Of a stretch of DNA of 64,000 bases, positions 39,401 to 53,810 are shown in pieces; the first letter of the stretch is position 1; the number at the start of each line of letters is the position of its first letter. The stretch is from positions 12,094,186 to 12,158,185 of the forward strand of contig OX442317.1 in assembly GCA_949358305.1 (NCBI GenBank). Direction: 5' to 3'. The DNA is from Strigamia acuminata (Eukaryota > Arthropoda > Chilopoda > Geophilomorpha > Linotaeniidae). Below the pieces are notes generated by a model that had not been told where the DNA came from, searched no databases, and worked only from the letters and a program-made list of their open reading frames with translations. The position numbers and the translations under genes are program-made.

Positions 39401-42400
39401 AGCACAAACACCACAAACCAATGTCTCTGAATGTTCTGAAATAGTGTTTAAACTTTAGTAGAAGGCTTCAATGTAAGTTTTAGCAACATCCAAGCAATGA
39501 TTTGGGAGAATAGACTTTTGATCTCATCACAGTTGACTTAGCACAAACATCACAAGACCAATGTCTCTAAATGTTTTGAAATAGTGTTTAAACCTTAGTA
39601 GAAAGCTTTAATGTAAGTTTTAGCAACATCCAAGCAATGATTTGGGAGAATAGACTTTTGATCTCATCACAGTTGACTTAGCACAAACATCACAAGACCA
39701 ATGACTCTGAATGTTCTGAAATAGTGTTTAAACCTTAGTAGAAAGCTTTAATGTAAGTTTTAGCAACATCCAAGAAATGATTTGGGAAAATAGACTTTTG
39801 ATCTCATCACAGTTGACTTAGCACAAACACCACAAGACCAATGTCTCTAAATGTTCTGAAATAGTGTTTAAACCTTAGTAGACGGCTTCAATGTAAGTTT
39901 TAGCAACATCCAAGCAATGATTTGGGAGAATAGACTTTTGATCTCATCACAGTTGACTTAGCACAAACACCACAAGACCAATGTCTCTGAATGTTCTGAA
40001 ATAGTGTTTAAACTTTAGTAGAAAGCTTTAATGTAAGTTTTAGCAACATCCAAGCAATGATTTGAAAGAATAAACTTTTGATCTCATTTGACATCACAGT
40101 TGACTTAGCACAAACATCACAAGACCAATGTCTCTGAATGTTCTGTAATAGTGTTTAAACTTTAGTAGAAGGCTTCAATGTAAGTTTTAGCAACATCCAA
40201 GCAATGATTTGGAAGAATAAACTTTTGATCTCATTTTACATTACAGTTGACTTAGCACAAACACCACAAACCAATGTCTCTGAATGTTCTGAAATAGTGT
40301 TTAAACCTTAGTAGAAGGCTTCAATGTAAGTTTTAGCAACATCCAAGCAATGATTTGGGAGAATAGACTTTTGATCTCATCACAGTTGACTTAGCACAAA
40401 CACCACAAGACCAATGTCTCTGAATGTTTAGAAATAGTGTTTAAACCTTAGTAGAAGGCTTCAATGTAAGTGTTGGCAACATCCAAGCAATAATTTGAAA
40501 GAATAAACTTTTGATCTCATTTGACATCACAGTTGACTTAGCACAAACACCACAAACCAATGTCTCTGAATGTTCTGAAATAGTGTTTAAACCTTAGTAG
40601 AAGGCTTCAATGTAAGTTTTAGCAACATCCAAGCAATGATTTGGGAGAATAGACTTTTGATCTCATCACAGTTGACTTAGCACAAACATCACAAGACCAA
40701 TGTCTCTGAATGTTTTGAAATAGTGTTTAAACCTTAGTAGAAAGCTTTAATGTAAGTTTTAGCAACATCCAAGCAATGATTTGGGAGAATAGACTTTTGA
40801 TCTCATCACAGTTGACTTAGCACAAACATCACAAGACCAATGTCTCTGAATGTTCTGAAATAGTGTTTAAACCTTAGTAGAAAGCTTTAATGTAAGTTTT
40901 AGCAACATCCAAGAAATGATTTGGGAGAATAGACTTTTGATCTCATCACAGTTGACTTAGCACAAACACCACAAGATCAATGTCTCTGAATGTTCTGAAA
41001 TAGTGTTTAAACCTTAGTAGAAGGCTTTAATGTTAGTTTTAGCAACATCCAAGCAATAATTTGAAAGAATAAACTTTTGATCTCATTTGACATCACAGTT
41101 GACTTAGCACAAACACCACAAGACCAATGTCTCTGAATGTTCAGAAATAGTGTTTAAACCTTAGTAGAAGGCTTCAATGTAAGTTTTAGCAACATCCAAG
41201 CAATAATTTGAAAGAATAAACTTTTGATCTCATTTGACATCACAGTTGACTTAGCACAAACACCACAAACCAATGTCTCTGAATGTTCTGAAATAGTGTT
41301 TAAACCTTAGTAGAAGGCTTCAATGTAAGTTTTAGCAACATCCAAGCAATGATTTGGGAGAATAGACTTTTGATCTCATCACAGTTGACTTAGCACAAAC
41401 ATCACAAGACCAATGTCTCTGAATGTTCTGAAATAGTGTTTAAACCTTAGTAGAAAGCTTTAATGTAAGTTTTAGCAACATCCAAGCAATGATTTGAAAG
41501 AATAAACTTTTGATCTCATTTGACATCACAGTTGACTTAGCACAAACATCACAAGACCAATGTCTCTGAATGTTCTGAAATAGTGTTTAAACCTTAGTAG
41601 AAGGCTTCAATGTAAGTTTTAGCAACATCCAAGCAATGATTTGGAAGAATAAACTTTTGATCCCATTTGACATCACAGTTGACTTAGCACAAACACCACA
41701 AGACCAATGTCTCTGAATGTTCTGAAATAGTGTTTAAACCTTAGTAGAAGGCTTCAATGTAAGTTTTAGCAACATCCAAGCAATGATTTGAAAGAATAAA
41801 CTTTTGATCTCATTTGACATCACAGTTGACTTAGCACAAACATCACAAGACCAATGTCTCTGAATGTTCTGAAATAGTGTTTAAACTTTAGTAGAAGGCT
41901 TCAATGTAAGTTTTAGCAACATCCAAGCAATGATTTGGAAGAATAAACTTTTGATCTCATTTGACATCACAGTTGACTTAGCACAAACACCACAAACCAA
42001 TGTCTCTGAATGTTCTGAAATAGTGTTTAAACCTTAGTAGAAGGCTTCAATGTAAGTTTTAGCAACATCCAAGCAATGATTTGGGAGAATAGACTTTTGA
42101 TCTCATCACAGTTGACTTAGCACAAACACCACAAGACCAATGTCTCTGAATGTTTAGAAATAGTGTTTAAACCTTAGTAGAAGGCTTCAATGTAAGTGTT
42201 AGCAACATCCAAGCAATAATTTGAAAGAATAAACTTTTGATCTCATTTGACATCACAGTTGACTTAGCACAAACACCACAAACCAATGTCTCTGAATGTT
42301 CTGAAATAGTGTTTAAACTTTAGTAGAAGGCTTCAATGTAAGTTTTAGCAACATCCAAGCAATGATTTGGGAGAATAGACTTTTGATCTCATCACAGTTG

Positions 42401-45360
42401 ACTTAGCACAAACATCACAAGACCAATGTCTCTAAATGTTTTGAAATAGTGTTTAAACCTTAGTAGAAAGCTTTAATGTAAGTTTTAGCAACATCCAAGC
42501 AATGATTTGGGAGAATAGACTTTTGATCTCATCACAGTTGACTTAGCACAAACATCACAAGACCAATGACTCTGAATGTTCTGAAATAGTGTTTAAACCT
42601 TAGTAGAAAGCTTTAATGTAAGTTTTAGCAACATCCAAGAAATGATTTGGGAAAATAGACTTTTGATCTCATCACAGTTGACTTAGCACAAACACCACAA
42701 GACCAATGTCTCTAAATGTTCTGAAATAGTGTTTAAACCTTAGTAGACGGCTTCAATGTAAGTTTTAGCAACATCCAAGCAATGATTTGGGAGAATAGAC
42801 TTTTGATCTCATCACAGTTGACTTAGCACAAACACCACAAGACCAATGTCTCTGAATGTTTAGAAATAGTGTTTAAACCTTAGTAGAAAGCTTTAATGTA
42901 AGTTTTAGCAACATCCAAGCAATGATTTGAAAGAATAAACTTTTGATCTCATTTGACATCACAGTTGACTTAGCACAAACATCACAAGACCAATGTCTCT
43001 GAATGTTCTGTAATAGTGTTTAAACTTTAGTAGAAGGCTTCAATGTAAGTTTTAGCAACATCCAAGCAATGATTTGGAAGAATAAACTTTTGATCTCATT
43101 TTACATTACAGTTGACTTAGCACAAACACCACAAACCAATGTCTCTGAATGTTCTGAAATAGTGTTTAAACCTTAGTAGAAGGCTTCAATGTAAGTTTTA
43201 GCAACATCCAAGCAATGATTTGGGAGAATAGACTTTTGATCTCATCACAGTTGACTTAGCACAAACACCACAAGACCAATGTCTCTGAATGTTTAGAAAT
43301 AGTGTTTAAACCTTAGTAGAAGGCTTCAATGTAAGTGTTGGCAACATCCAAGCAATAATTTGAAAGAATAAACTTTTGATCTCATTTGACATCACAGTTG
43401 ACTTAGCACAAACACCACAAACCAATGTCTCTGAATGTTCTGAAATAGTGTTTAAACCTTAGTAGAAGGCTTCAATGTAAGTTTTAGCAACATCCAAGCA
43501 ATGATTTGGGAGAATAGACTTTTGATCTCATCACAGTTGACTTAGCACAAACATCACAAGACCAATGTCTCTGAATGTTTTGAAATAGTGTTTAAACCTT
43601 AGTAGAAAGCTTTAATGTAAGTTTTAGCAACATCCAAGCAATGATTTGGGAGAATAGACTTTTGATCTCATCACAGTTGACTTAGCACAAACATCACAAG
43701 ACCAATGTCTCTGAATGTTCTGAAATAGTGTTTAAACCTTAGTAGAAAGCTTTAATGTAAGTTTTAGCAACATCCAAGAAATGATTTGGGAAAATAGACT
43801 TTTGATCTCATCACAGTTGACTTAGCACAAACACCACAAGACCAATGTCTCTAAATGTTCTGAAATAGTGTTTAAACCTTAGTAGACGGCTTCAATGTAA
43901 GTTTTAGCAACATCCAAGCAATGATTTGGGAGAATAGACTTTTGATTTCATCACAGTTGACTTAGCACAAACACCACAAGACCAATGTCTCTGAATGTTC
44001 TGAAATAGTGTTTAAACTTTAGTAGAAAGCTTTAATGTAAGTTTTAGCAACATCCAAGCAATGATTTGAAAGAATAAACTTTTGATCTCATTTGACATCA
44101 CAGTTGACTTAGCACAAACATCACAAGACCAATGTCTCTGAATGTTCTGAAATAGTGTTTAAACCTTAGTAGAAGGCTTCAATGTAAGTTTTAGCAACAT
44201 CCAAGCAATGATTTGGAAGAATAAACTTTTGATCCCATTTGACATCACAGTTGACTTAGCACAAACATCACAAGACCAATGTTTCTGAATGTTCTGAATT
44301 AGTGTTTAAACCTTAGTAGAAGGCTTCAATGTAAGTTTTAGCAACATCCAAGCAATGATTTGGAAGAATAAACTTTTGATCCCATTTGACATCACAGTTG
44401 ACTTAGCACAAACATCACAAGACCAATGTTTCTGAATGTTCTGAAATAGTGTTTAAACCTTAGTAGAAAGCTTCAATGTAAGTTTTAGCAACATCCAAGC
44501 AATAATTTGAAAGAATAAACTTTTGATCTCATTTGACGTCACAGTTGACTTAGCACAAACACCACAAGACCAATGTCTCTGAATGTTTAGAAATAGTGTT
44601 TAAACCTTAGTAGAAGGCTTCAATGTAAGTTTAAGCAACATCCAAGCAATGATTTGGGAGAATAGACTTTTGATCTCATCACAGTTGACTTAGCACAAAC
44701 ATCACAAGACCAATGTCTCTGAATGTTTTGAAATAGTGTTTAAACCTTAGTAGAAAGCTTTAATGTAAGTTTTAGCAACATCCAAGCAATAATTTGGGAG
44801 AATAGACTTTTGATCTCATCACAGTTGACTTAGCACAAACATCACAAGACCAATGTCTCTGAATGTTTTGAAATAGTGTTTAAACCTTAGTAGAAAGCTT
44901 TGATGTAAGTTTTAGCAACATCCAAGCAATGATTTGGGAGAATAGACTTTTGATCTCATCACAGTTGACTTAGCACAAACATCACAAGACCAATGTCTCT
45001 GAATGTTCTGAAATAGTGTTTAAACCTTAGTAGAAAGCTTTAATGTAAGTTTTAGCAACATCCAAGAAATGATTTGGGAAAATAGACTTTTGATCTCATC
45101 ACAGTTGACTTAGCACAAACACCACAAGACCAATGTCTCTAAATGTTCTGAAATAGTGTTTAAACCTTAGTAGACGGCTTCAATGTAAGTTTTAGCAACA
45201 TCCAAGCAATGATTTGGGAGAATAGACTTTTGATCTCATCACAGTTGACTTAGCACAAACACCACAAGACCAATGTCTCTGAATGTTCTGAAATAGTGTT
45301 TAAACTTTAGTAGAAAGCTTTAATGTAAGTTTTAGCAACATCCAAGCAATGATTTGAAAG
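30471..45360 (+). repeat. Tandem pair of a 7445-bp higher-order unit
   Basis: Two copies, about 30471-37915 and 37916-45360, are offset by exactly 7445 bp at every landmark I checked. The marker monomers at 30666 and 33531 recur at 38111 and 40976. CTGTAATAG at about 32698 and 35563 recurs at about 40143 and 43008. The private variant GTTCTGAATTAG at 36846 recurs at 44291, and GATTTCATCAC near 36500 recurs near 43945. Each copy itself contains 2865-bp sub-blocks. No open frame or other feature is seen inside. Confidence 0.87.
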
Positions 45361-45825
45361 AATAAACTTTTGATCTCATTTGACATCACAGTTGACTTAG
45401 CACAAACATCACAAGACCAATGTCTCTGAATGTTCTGAAATAGTGTTTAAACCTTAGTAGAAGGCTTCAATGTAAGTTTTAGCAACATCCAAGCAATGAT
45501 TTGGAAGAATAAACTTTTGATCCCATTTGACATCACAGTTGACTTAGCACAAACATCACAAGACCAATGTTTCTGAATGTTCTGAAATAGTGTTTAAACC
45601 TTAGCAGAAGGCTTCAATGTAAGTGTTAGCAACATCCAAGCAATAATTTGAAAGAATAAACTTTTGATCTCATTTGACATCACAGTTGACTTAGCACAAA
45701 CACCACAAACCAATGTCTCTGAATGTTCTGAAATAGTGTTTAAACCTTAGTAGAAGGCTTCAATGTAAGTTTTAGCAACATCCAAGCAATGATTTGGGAG
45801 AATAGACTTTTGATCTCATCACAGT

Positions 45826-47780
45826 TGACTTAGCACAAACATCACAAGACCAATGTCTCTGAATGTTTTGAAATAGTGTTTAAACCTTAGTAAAAAGCTT
45901 TAATGTAAGTTTTAGCAACATCCAAGCAATGATTTGGGAGAATAGACTTTTGATCTCATCACAGTTGACTTAGCACAAACACCACAAGACCAATGTCTCT
46001 AAATGTTCTGAAATAGTGTTTAAACCTTAGTAGACGGCTTCAATGTAAGTTTTAGCAACATCCAAGCAATGATTTGAAAGAATAAACTTTTGATCTCATT
46101 TGACATCACAGTTGACTTAGCACAAACATCACAAGACCAATGTCTCTGAATGTTCTGAAATAGTGTTTAAACCTTAGTAGAAAGCTTTAATGTAAGTTTT
46201 AGCAACATCCAAGAAATGATTTGGGAAAATAGACTTTTGATCTCATCACAGTTGACTTAGCACAAACATCACAAGACCAATGTCTCTAAATGTTCTGAAA
46301 TAGTGTTTAAACCTTAGTAGACGGCTTCAATGTAAGTTTTAGCAACATCCAAGCAATAATTTGAAAGAATAAACTTTTGATCTCATTTGACATCACAGTT
46401 GACTTAGCACAAACATCACAAGACCAATGTTTCTGAATGTTCTGAAATAGTGTTTAAACCTTAGCAGAAGGCTTCAATGTAAGTGTTAGCAACATCCAAG
46501 CAATAATTTGAAAGAATAAACTTTTGATCTCATTTGACATCACAGTTGACTTAGCACAAACATCACAAGACCAATGTCTCTGAATGTTTTGAAATAGTGT
46601 TTAAACCTTAGTAAAAAGCTTTAATGTAAGTTTTAGCAACATCCAAGCAATGATTTGGGAGAATAGACTTTTGATCTCATCACAGTTGACTTAGCACAAA
46701 CACCACAAGACCAATGTCTCTAAATGTTCTGAAATAGTGTTTAAACCTTAGTAGACGGCTTCAATGTAAGTTTTAGCAACATCCAAGCAATGATTTGAAA
46801 GAATAAACTTTTGATCTCATTTGACATCACAGTTGACTTAGCACAAACATCACAAGACCAATGTCTCTGAATGTTCTGAAATAGTGTTTAAACCTTAGTA
46901 GAAAGCTTTAATGTAAGTTTTAGCAACATCCAAGAAATGATTTGGGAAAATAGACTTTTGATCTCATCACAGTTGACTTAGCACAAACATCACAAGACCA
47001 ATGTCTCTAAATGTTCTGAAATAGTGTTTAAACCTTAGTAGACGGCTTCAATGTAAGTTTTAGCAACATCCAAGCAATAATTTGAAAGAATAAACTTTTG
47101 ATCTCATTTGACATCACAGTTGACTTAGCACAAACATCACAAGACCAATGTTTCTGAATGTTCTGAAATAGTGTTTAAACCTTAGCAGAAGGCTTCAATG
47201 TAAGTGTTAGCAACATCCAAGCAATAATTTGAAAGAATAAACTTTTGATCTCATTTGACATCACAGTTGACTTAGCACAAACATCACAAGACCAATGTCT
47301 CTGAATGTTTTGAAATAGTGTTTAAACCTTAGTAAAAAGCTTTAATGTAAGTTTTAGCAACATCCAAGCAATGATTTGGGAGAATAGACTTTTGATCTCA
47401 TCACAGTTGACTTAGCACAAACACCACAAGACCAATGTCTCTAAATGTTCTGAAATAGTGTTTAAACCTTAGTAGACGGCTTCAATGTAAGTTTTAGCAA
47501 CATCCAAGCAATGATTTGAAAGAATAAACTTTTGATCTCATTTGACATCACAGTTGACTTAGCACAAACATCACAAGACCAATGTCTCTGAATGTTCTGA
47601 AATAGTGTTTAAACCTTAGTAGAAAGCTTTAATGTAAGTTTTAGCAACATCCAAGAAATGATTTGGGAAAATAGACTTTTGATCTCATCACAGTTGACTT
47701 AGCACAAACATCACAAGACCAATGTCTCTAAATGTTCTGAAATAGTGTTTAAACCTTAGTAGACGGCTTCAATGTAAGTT
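45826..47780 (+). repeat. Nested 721-bp pentamer, about 2.7 copies
   Basis: Five monomers (three long and two short: 3 x 147 + 2 x 140 = 721) are repeated in tandem. TAAAAAGCTT occurs at 45891, 46612 and 47333, and TTAGCAGAAG at 46461 and 47182. Both give a spacing of 721. The third copy is cut off at about 47782, where TTATCAACAT replaces TTAGCAACAT. The pentamer lies inside the first 3748-bp unit and recurs in the second at the expected offset. Confidence 0.85.
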
Positions 47781-50700
47781 TTATCAACATCCAAGCAATG
47801 ATTTGGGAGAATAGACTTTTGATCTCATCACAGTTGACTTAGCACAAACACCACAAGACCAATGTCTCTGAATGTTCTGAAATAGTGTTTAAACTTTAGT
47901 AGAAAGCTTTAATGTAAGTTTTAGCAACATCCAAGCAATGATTTGAAAGAATAAACTTTTGATCTCATTTGACATCACAGTTGACTTAGCACAAACATCA
48001 CAAGACCAATGTCTCTGAATGTTCTGAAATAGTGTTTAACCCTTAGTAGAAGGCTTCAATGTAAGTTTTAGCAACATCCAAGCAATGATTTGGAAGAATA
48101 AACTTTTGATCCCATTTGACATCACAGTTGACTTAGCACAAACATCACAAGACCAATGTTTCTGAATGTTCTGAAATAGTGTTTAAACCTTAGTAGAAAG
48201 CTTCAATGTAAGTTTTAGCAACATCCAAGCAATAATTTGAAAGAATAAACTTTTGATCTCATTTGACGTCACAGTTGACTTAGCACAAACACCACAAGAT
48301 CAATGTCTCTGAATGTTTAGAAATAGTGTTTAAACCTTAGTAGAAGGCTTCAATGTAAGTGTTAGCAACATCCAAGCAATAATTTGAAAGAATAAACTTT
48401 TGATCTCATTTGACATCACAGTTGACTTAGCACAAACACCACAAACCAATGTCTCTGAATGTTCTGAAATAGTGTTTAAACCTTAGTAGAAGGCTTCAAT
48501 GTAAGTTTTAGCAACATCTAAGCAATGATTTGGGAGAATAGACTTTTGATCTCATCACAGTTGACTTAGCACAAACACCACAAGACCAATGTCTCTGAAT
48601 GTTTAGAAATAGTGTTTAAACCTTAGTAGAAGGCTTCAATGTAAGTGTTAGCAACATCCAAGCAATAATTTGAAAGAATAACTTTTGATCTCATTTGACA
48701 TCACAGTTGACTTAGCACAAACACCACAAACCAATGTGTCTGAATGTTCTGAAATAGTGTTTAAACCTTAGTAGAAGGCTTCAATGTAAGTTTTAGCAAC
48801 ATCCAAGCAATGATTTGGGAGAATAGACTTTTGATCTCATCACAGTTGACTTAGCACAAACATCACAAGACTAATGTCTCTGAATGTTTTGAAATAGTGT
48901 TTAAACCTTAGTAAAAAGCTTTAATGTAAGTTTTAGCAACATCCAAGCAATGATTTGAAAGAATAAACTTTTGATCTTATTTGACATCACAGTTGACTTA
49001 GCACAAACATCACAAGACCAATGTCTCTGAATGTTCTGAAATAGTGTTTAAACCTTAGTAGAAGGCTTCAATGTAAGTTTTAGCAACATCCAAGCAATGA
49101 TTTGGAAGAATAAACTTTTGATCCCATTTGACATCACAGTTGACTTAGCACAAACATCACAAGACCAATGTTTCTGAATGTTCTGAAATAGTGTTTAAAC
49201 CTTAGTAGAAGGCTTCAATGTAAGTTTTAGCAACATCCAAGCAATGATTTGGAAGAATAAACTTTTGATCCCATTTGACATCACAGTTGACTTAGCACAA
49301 ACATCACAAGACCAATGTTTCTGAATGTTCTGAAATAGTGTTTAAACCTTAGTAGAAAGCTTCAATGTAAGTTTTAGCAACATCCAAGCAATAATTTGAA
49401 AGAATAAACTTTTGATCTCATTTGACGTCACAGTTGACTTAGCACAAACACCACAAGACCAATGTCTCTGAATGTTTAGAAATAGTGTTTAAACCTTAGT
49501 AGAAGGCTTCAATGTAAGTGTTAGCAACATCCAAGCAATAATTTGAAAGAATAAACTTTTGATCTCATTTGACATCACAGTTGACTTAGCACAAACACCA
49601 CAAACCAATGTCTCTGAATGTTCTGAAATAGTGTTTAAACCTTAGTAGAAGGCTTCAATGTAAGTTTTAGCAACATCCAAGCAATGATTTGGGAGAATAG
49701 ACTTTTGATCTCATCACAGTTGACTTAGCACAAACATCACAAGACCAATGTCTCTGAATGTTTTGAAATAGTGTTTAAACCTTAGTAGAAAGCTTTAATG
49801 TAAGTTTTAGCAACATCCAAGCAATAATTTGGGAGAATAGACTTTTGATCTCATCACAGTTGACTTAGCACAAACATCACAAAACCAATGTCTCTGAATG
49901 TTTTGAAATAGTGTTTAAACCTTAGTAGAAAGCTTTAATGTAAGTTTTAGCAACATCCAAGCAATGATTTGGGAGAATAGACTTTTGATCTCATCACAGT
50001 TGACTTAGCACAAACATCACAAGACCAATGTCTCTGAATGTTCTGAAATAGTGTTTAAACCTTAGTAGACGGCTTCAATGTAAGTTTTAGCAACATCCAA
50101 GCAATAATTTGAAAGAATAAACTTTTGATCTCATTTGACATCACAGTTGACTTAGCACAAACATCACAAGACCAATGTTTCTGAATGTTCTGAAATAGTG
50201 TTTAAACCTTAGCAGAAGGCTTCAATGTAAGTGTTAGCAACATCCAAGCAATAATTTGAAAGAATAAACTTTTGATCTCATTTGACATCACAGTTGACTT
50301 AGCACAAACATCACAAGACCAATGTCTCTGAATGTTTTGAAATAGTGTTTAAACCTTAGTAAAAAGCTTTAATGTAAGTTTTAGCAACATCCAAGCAATG
50401 ATTTGGGAGAATAGACTTTTGATCTCATCACAGTTGACTTAGCACAAACACCACAAGACCAATGTCTCTAAATGTTCTGAAATAGTGTTTAAACCTTAGT
50501 AGACGGCTTCAATGTAAGTTTTAGCAACATCCAAGCAATGATTTGAAAGAATAAACTTTTGATCTCATTTGACATCACAGTTGACTTAGCACAAACATCA
50601 CAAGACCAATGTCTCTGAATGTTCTGAAATAGTGTTTAAACCTTAGTAGAAAGCTTTAATGTAAGTTTTAGCAACATCCAAGAAATGATTTGGGAAAATA

Positions 50701-53700
50701 GACTTTTGATCTCATCACAGTTGACTTAGCACAAACATCACAAGACCAATGTCTCTAAATGTTCTGAAATAGTGTTTAAACCTTAGTAGACGGCTTCAAT
50801 GTAAGTTTTAGCAACATCCAAGCAATAATTTGAAAGAATAAACTTTTGATCTCATTTGACATCACAGTTGACTTAGCACAAACATCACAAGACCAATGTT
50901 TCTGAATGTTCTGAAATAGTGTTTAAACCTTAGCAGAAGGCTTCAATGTAAGTGTTAGCAACATCCAAGCAATAATTTGAAAGAATAAACTTTTGATCTC
51001 ATTTGACATCACAGTTGACTTAGCACAAACATCACAAGACCAATGTCTCTGAATGTTTTGAAATAGTGTTTAAACCTTAGTAAAAAGCTTTAATGTAAGT
51101 TTTAGCAACATCCAAGCAATGATTTGGGAGAATAGACTTTTGATCTCATCACAGTTGACTTAGCACAAACACCACAAGACCAATGTCTCTAAATGTTCTG
51201 AAATAGTGTTTAAACCTTAGTAGACGGCTTCAATGTAAGTTTTAGCAACATCCAAGCAATGATTTGAAAGAATAAACTTTTGATCTCATTTGACATCACA
51301 GTTGACTTAGCACAAACATCACAAGACCAATGTCTCTGAATGTTCTGAAATAGTGTTTAAACCTTAGTAGAAAGCTTTAATGTAAGTTTTAGCAACATCC
51401 AAGAAATGATTTGGGAAAATAGACTTTTGATCTCATCACAGTTGACTTAGCACAAACATCACAAGACCAATGTCTCTAAATGTTCTGAAATAGTGTTTAA
51501 ACCTTAGTAGACGGCTTCAATGTAAGTTTTATCAACATCCAAGCAATGATTTGGGAGAATAGACTTTTGATCTCATCACAGTTGACTTAGCACAAACACC
51601 ACAAGACCAATGTCTCTGAATGTTCTGAAATAGTGTTTAAACTTTAGTAGAAAGCTTTAATGTAAGTTTTAGCAACATCCAAGCAATGATTTGAAAGAAT
51701 AAACTTTTGATCTCATTTGACATCACAGTTGACTTAGCACAAACATCACAAGACCAATGTCTCTGAATGTTCTGAAATAGTGTTTAAACCTTAGTAGAAG
51801 GCTTCAATGTAAGTTTTAGCAACATCCAAGCAATGATTTGGAAGAATAAACTTTTGATCCCATTTGACATCACAGTTGACTTAGCACAAACATCACAAGA
51901 CCAATGTTTCTGAATGTTCTGAAATAGTGTTTAAACCTTAGTAGAAAGCTTCAATGTAAGTTTTAGCAACATCCAAGCAATAATTTGAAAGAATAAACTT
52001 TTGATCTCATTTGACGTCACAGTTGACTTAGCACAAACACCACAAGATCAATGTCTCTGAATGTTTAGAAATAGTGTTTAAACCTTAGTAGAAGGCTTCA
52101 ATGTAAGTGTTAGCAACATCCAAGCAATAATTTGAAAGAATAAACTTTTGATCTCATTTGACATCACAGTTGACTTAGCACAAACACCACAAACCAATGT
52201 CTCTGAATGTTCTGAAATAGTGTTTAAACCTTAGTAGAAGGCTTCAATGTAAGTTTTAGCAACATCTAAGCAATGATTTGGGAGAATAGACTTTTGATCT
52301 CATCACAGTTGACTTAGCACAAACACCACAAGACCAATGTCTCTGAATGTTTAGAAATAGTGTTTAAACCTTAGTAGAAGGCTTCAATGTAAGTGTTAGC
52401 AACATCCAAGCAATAATTTGAAAGAATAACTTTTGATCTCATTTGACATCACAGTTGACTTAGCACAAACACCACAAACCAATGTGTCTGAATGTTCTGA
52501 AATAGTGTTTAAACCTTAGTAGAAGGCTTCAATGTAAGTTTTAGCAACATCCAAGCAATGATTTGGGAGAATAGACTTTTGATCTCATCACAGTTGACTT
52601 AGCACAAACATCACAAGACTAATGTCTCTGAATGTTTTGAAATAGTGTTTAAACCTTAGTAAAAAGCTTTAATGTAAGTTTTAGCAACATCCAAGCAATG
52701 ATTTGAAAGAATAAACTTTTGATCTTATTTGACATCACAGTTGACTTAGCACAAACATCACAAGACCAATGTCTCTGAATGTTCTGAAATAGTGTTTAAA
52801 CCTTAGTAGAAGGCTTCAATGTAAGTTTTAGCAACATCCAAGCAATGATTTGGAAGAATAAACTTTTGATCCCATTTGACATCACAGTTGACTTAGCACA
52901 AACATCACAAGACCAATGTTTCTGAATGTTCTGAAATAGTGTTTAAACCTTAGTAGAAGGCTTCAATGTAAGTTTTAGCAACATCCAAGCAATGATTTGG
53001 AAGAATAAACTTTTGATCCCATTTGACATCACAGTTGACTTAGCACAAACATCACAAGACCAATGTTTCTGAATGTTCTGAAATAGTGTTTAAACCTTAG
53101 TAGAAAGCTTCAATGTAAGTTTTAGCAACATCCAAGCAATAATTTGAAAGAATAAACTTTTGATCTCATTTGACGTCACAGTTGACTTAGCACAAACACC
53201 ACAAGACCAATGTCTCTGAATGTTTAGAAATAGTGTTTAAACCTTAGTAGAAGGCTTCAATGTAAGTGTTAGCAACATCCAAGCAATAATTTGAAAGAAT
53301 AAACTTTTGATCTCATTTGACATCACAGTTGACTTAGCACAAACACCACAAACCAATGTCTCTGAATGTTCTGAAATAGTGTTTAAACCTTAGTAGAAGG
53401 CTTCAATGTAAGTTTTAGCAACATCCAAGCAATGATTTGGGAGAATAGACTTTTGATCTCATCACAGTTGACTTAGCACAAACATCACAAGACCAATGTC
53501 TCTGAATGTTTTGAAATAGTGTTTAAACCTTAGTAGAAAGCTTTAATGTAAGTTTTAGCAACATCCAAGCAATAATTTGGGAGAATAGACTTTTGATCTC
53601 ATCACAGTTGACTTAGCACAAACATCACAAAACCAATGTCTCTGAATGTTTTGAAATAGTGTTTAAACCTTAGTAGAAAGCTTTAATGTAAGTTTTAGCA

Positions 53701-53810
53701 ACATCCAAGCAATGATTTGGGAGAATAGACTTTTGATCTCATCACAGTTGACTTAGCACAAACATCACAAGACCAATGTCTCTGAATGTTCTGAAATAGT
53801 GTTTAAACCT
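46290..53810 (+). repeat. Tandem pair of a 3748-bp higher-order unit
   Basis: The two copies run from about 46290 to 50037 and from 50038 to about 53810. Landmarks shifted by exactly 3748 bp are: TTAGCAGAAG at 46461/50209 and 47182/50930; TTATCAACAT at 47781/51529; GCAACATCTA at 48511/52259; AAGACTAATG at 48867/52615; and AAAACCAATG at 49881/53629. These variants are not seen to the left of 45361, so this is a separate domain of the array. The marker monomer with TTAATGTTAG that defines the left domain is absent here. Confidence 0.86.
50295..51528 (+). repeat. Second occurrence of the 721-bp pentamer
   Basis: TAAAAAGC at 50360 and 51081 and TTAGCAGAAG at 50209 and 50930 both give a 721-bp spacing. 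They sit 3748 bp downstream of the last two copies in the first block. The pentamer was therefore already duplicated when the 3748-bp unit was copied. This second occurrence holds fewer pentamer copies than the first. Confidence 0.8.
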
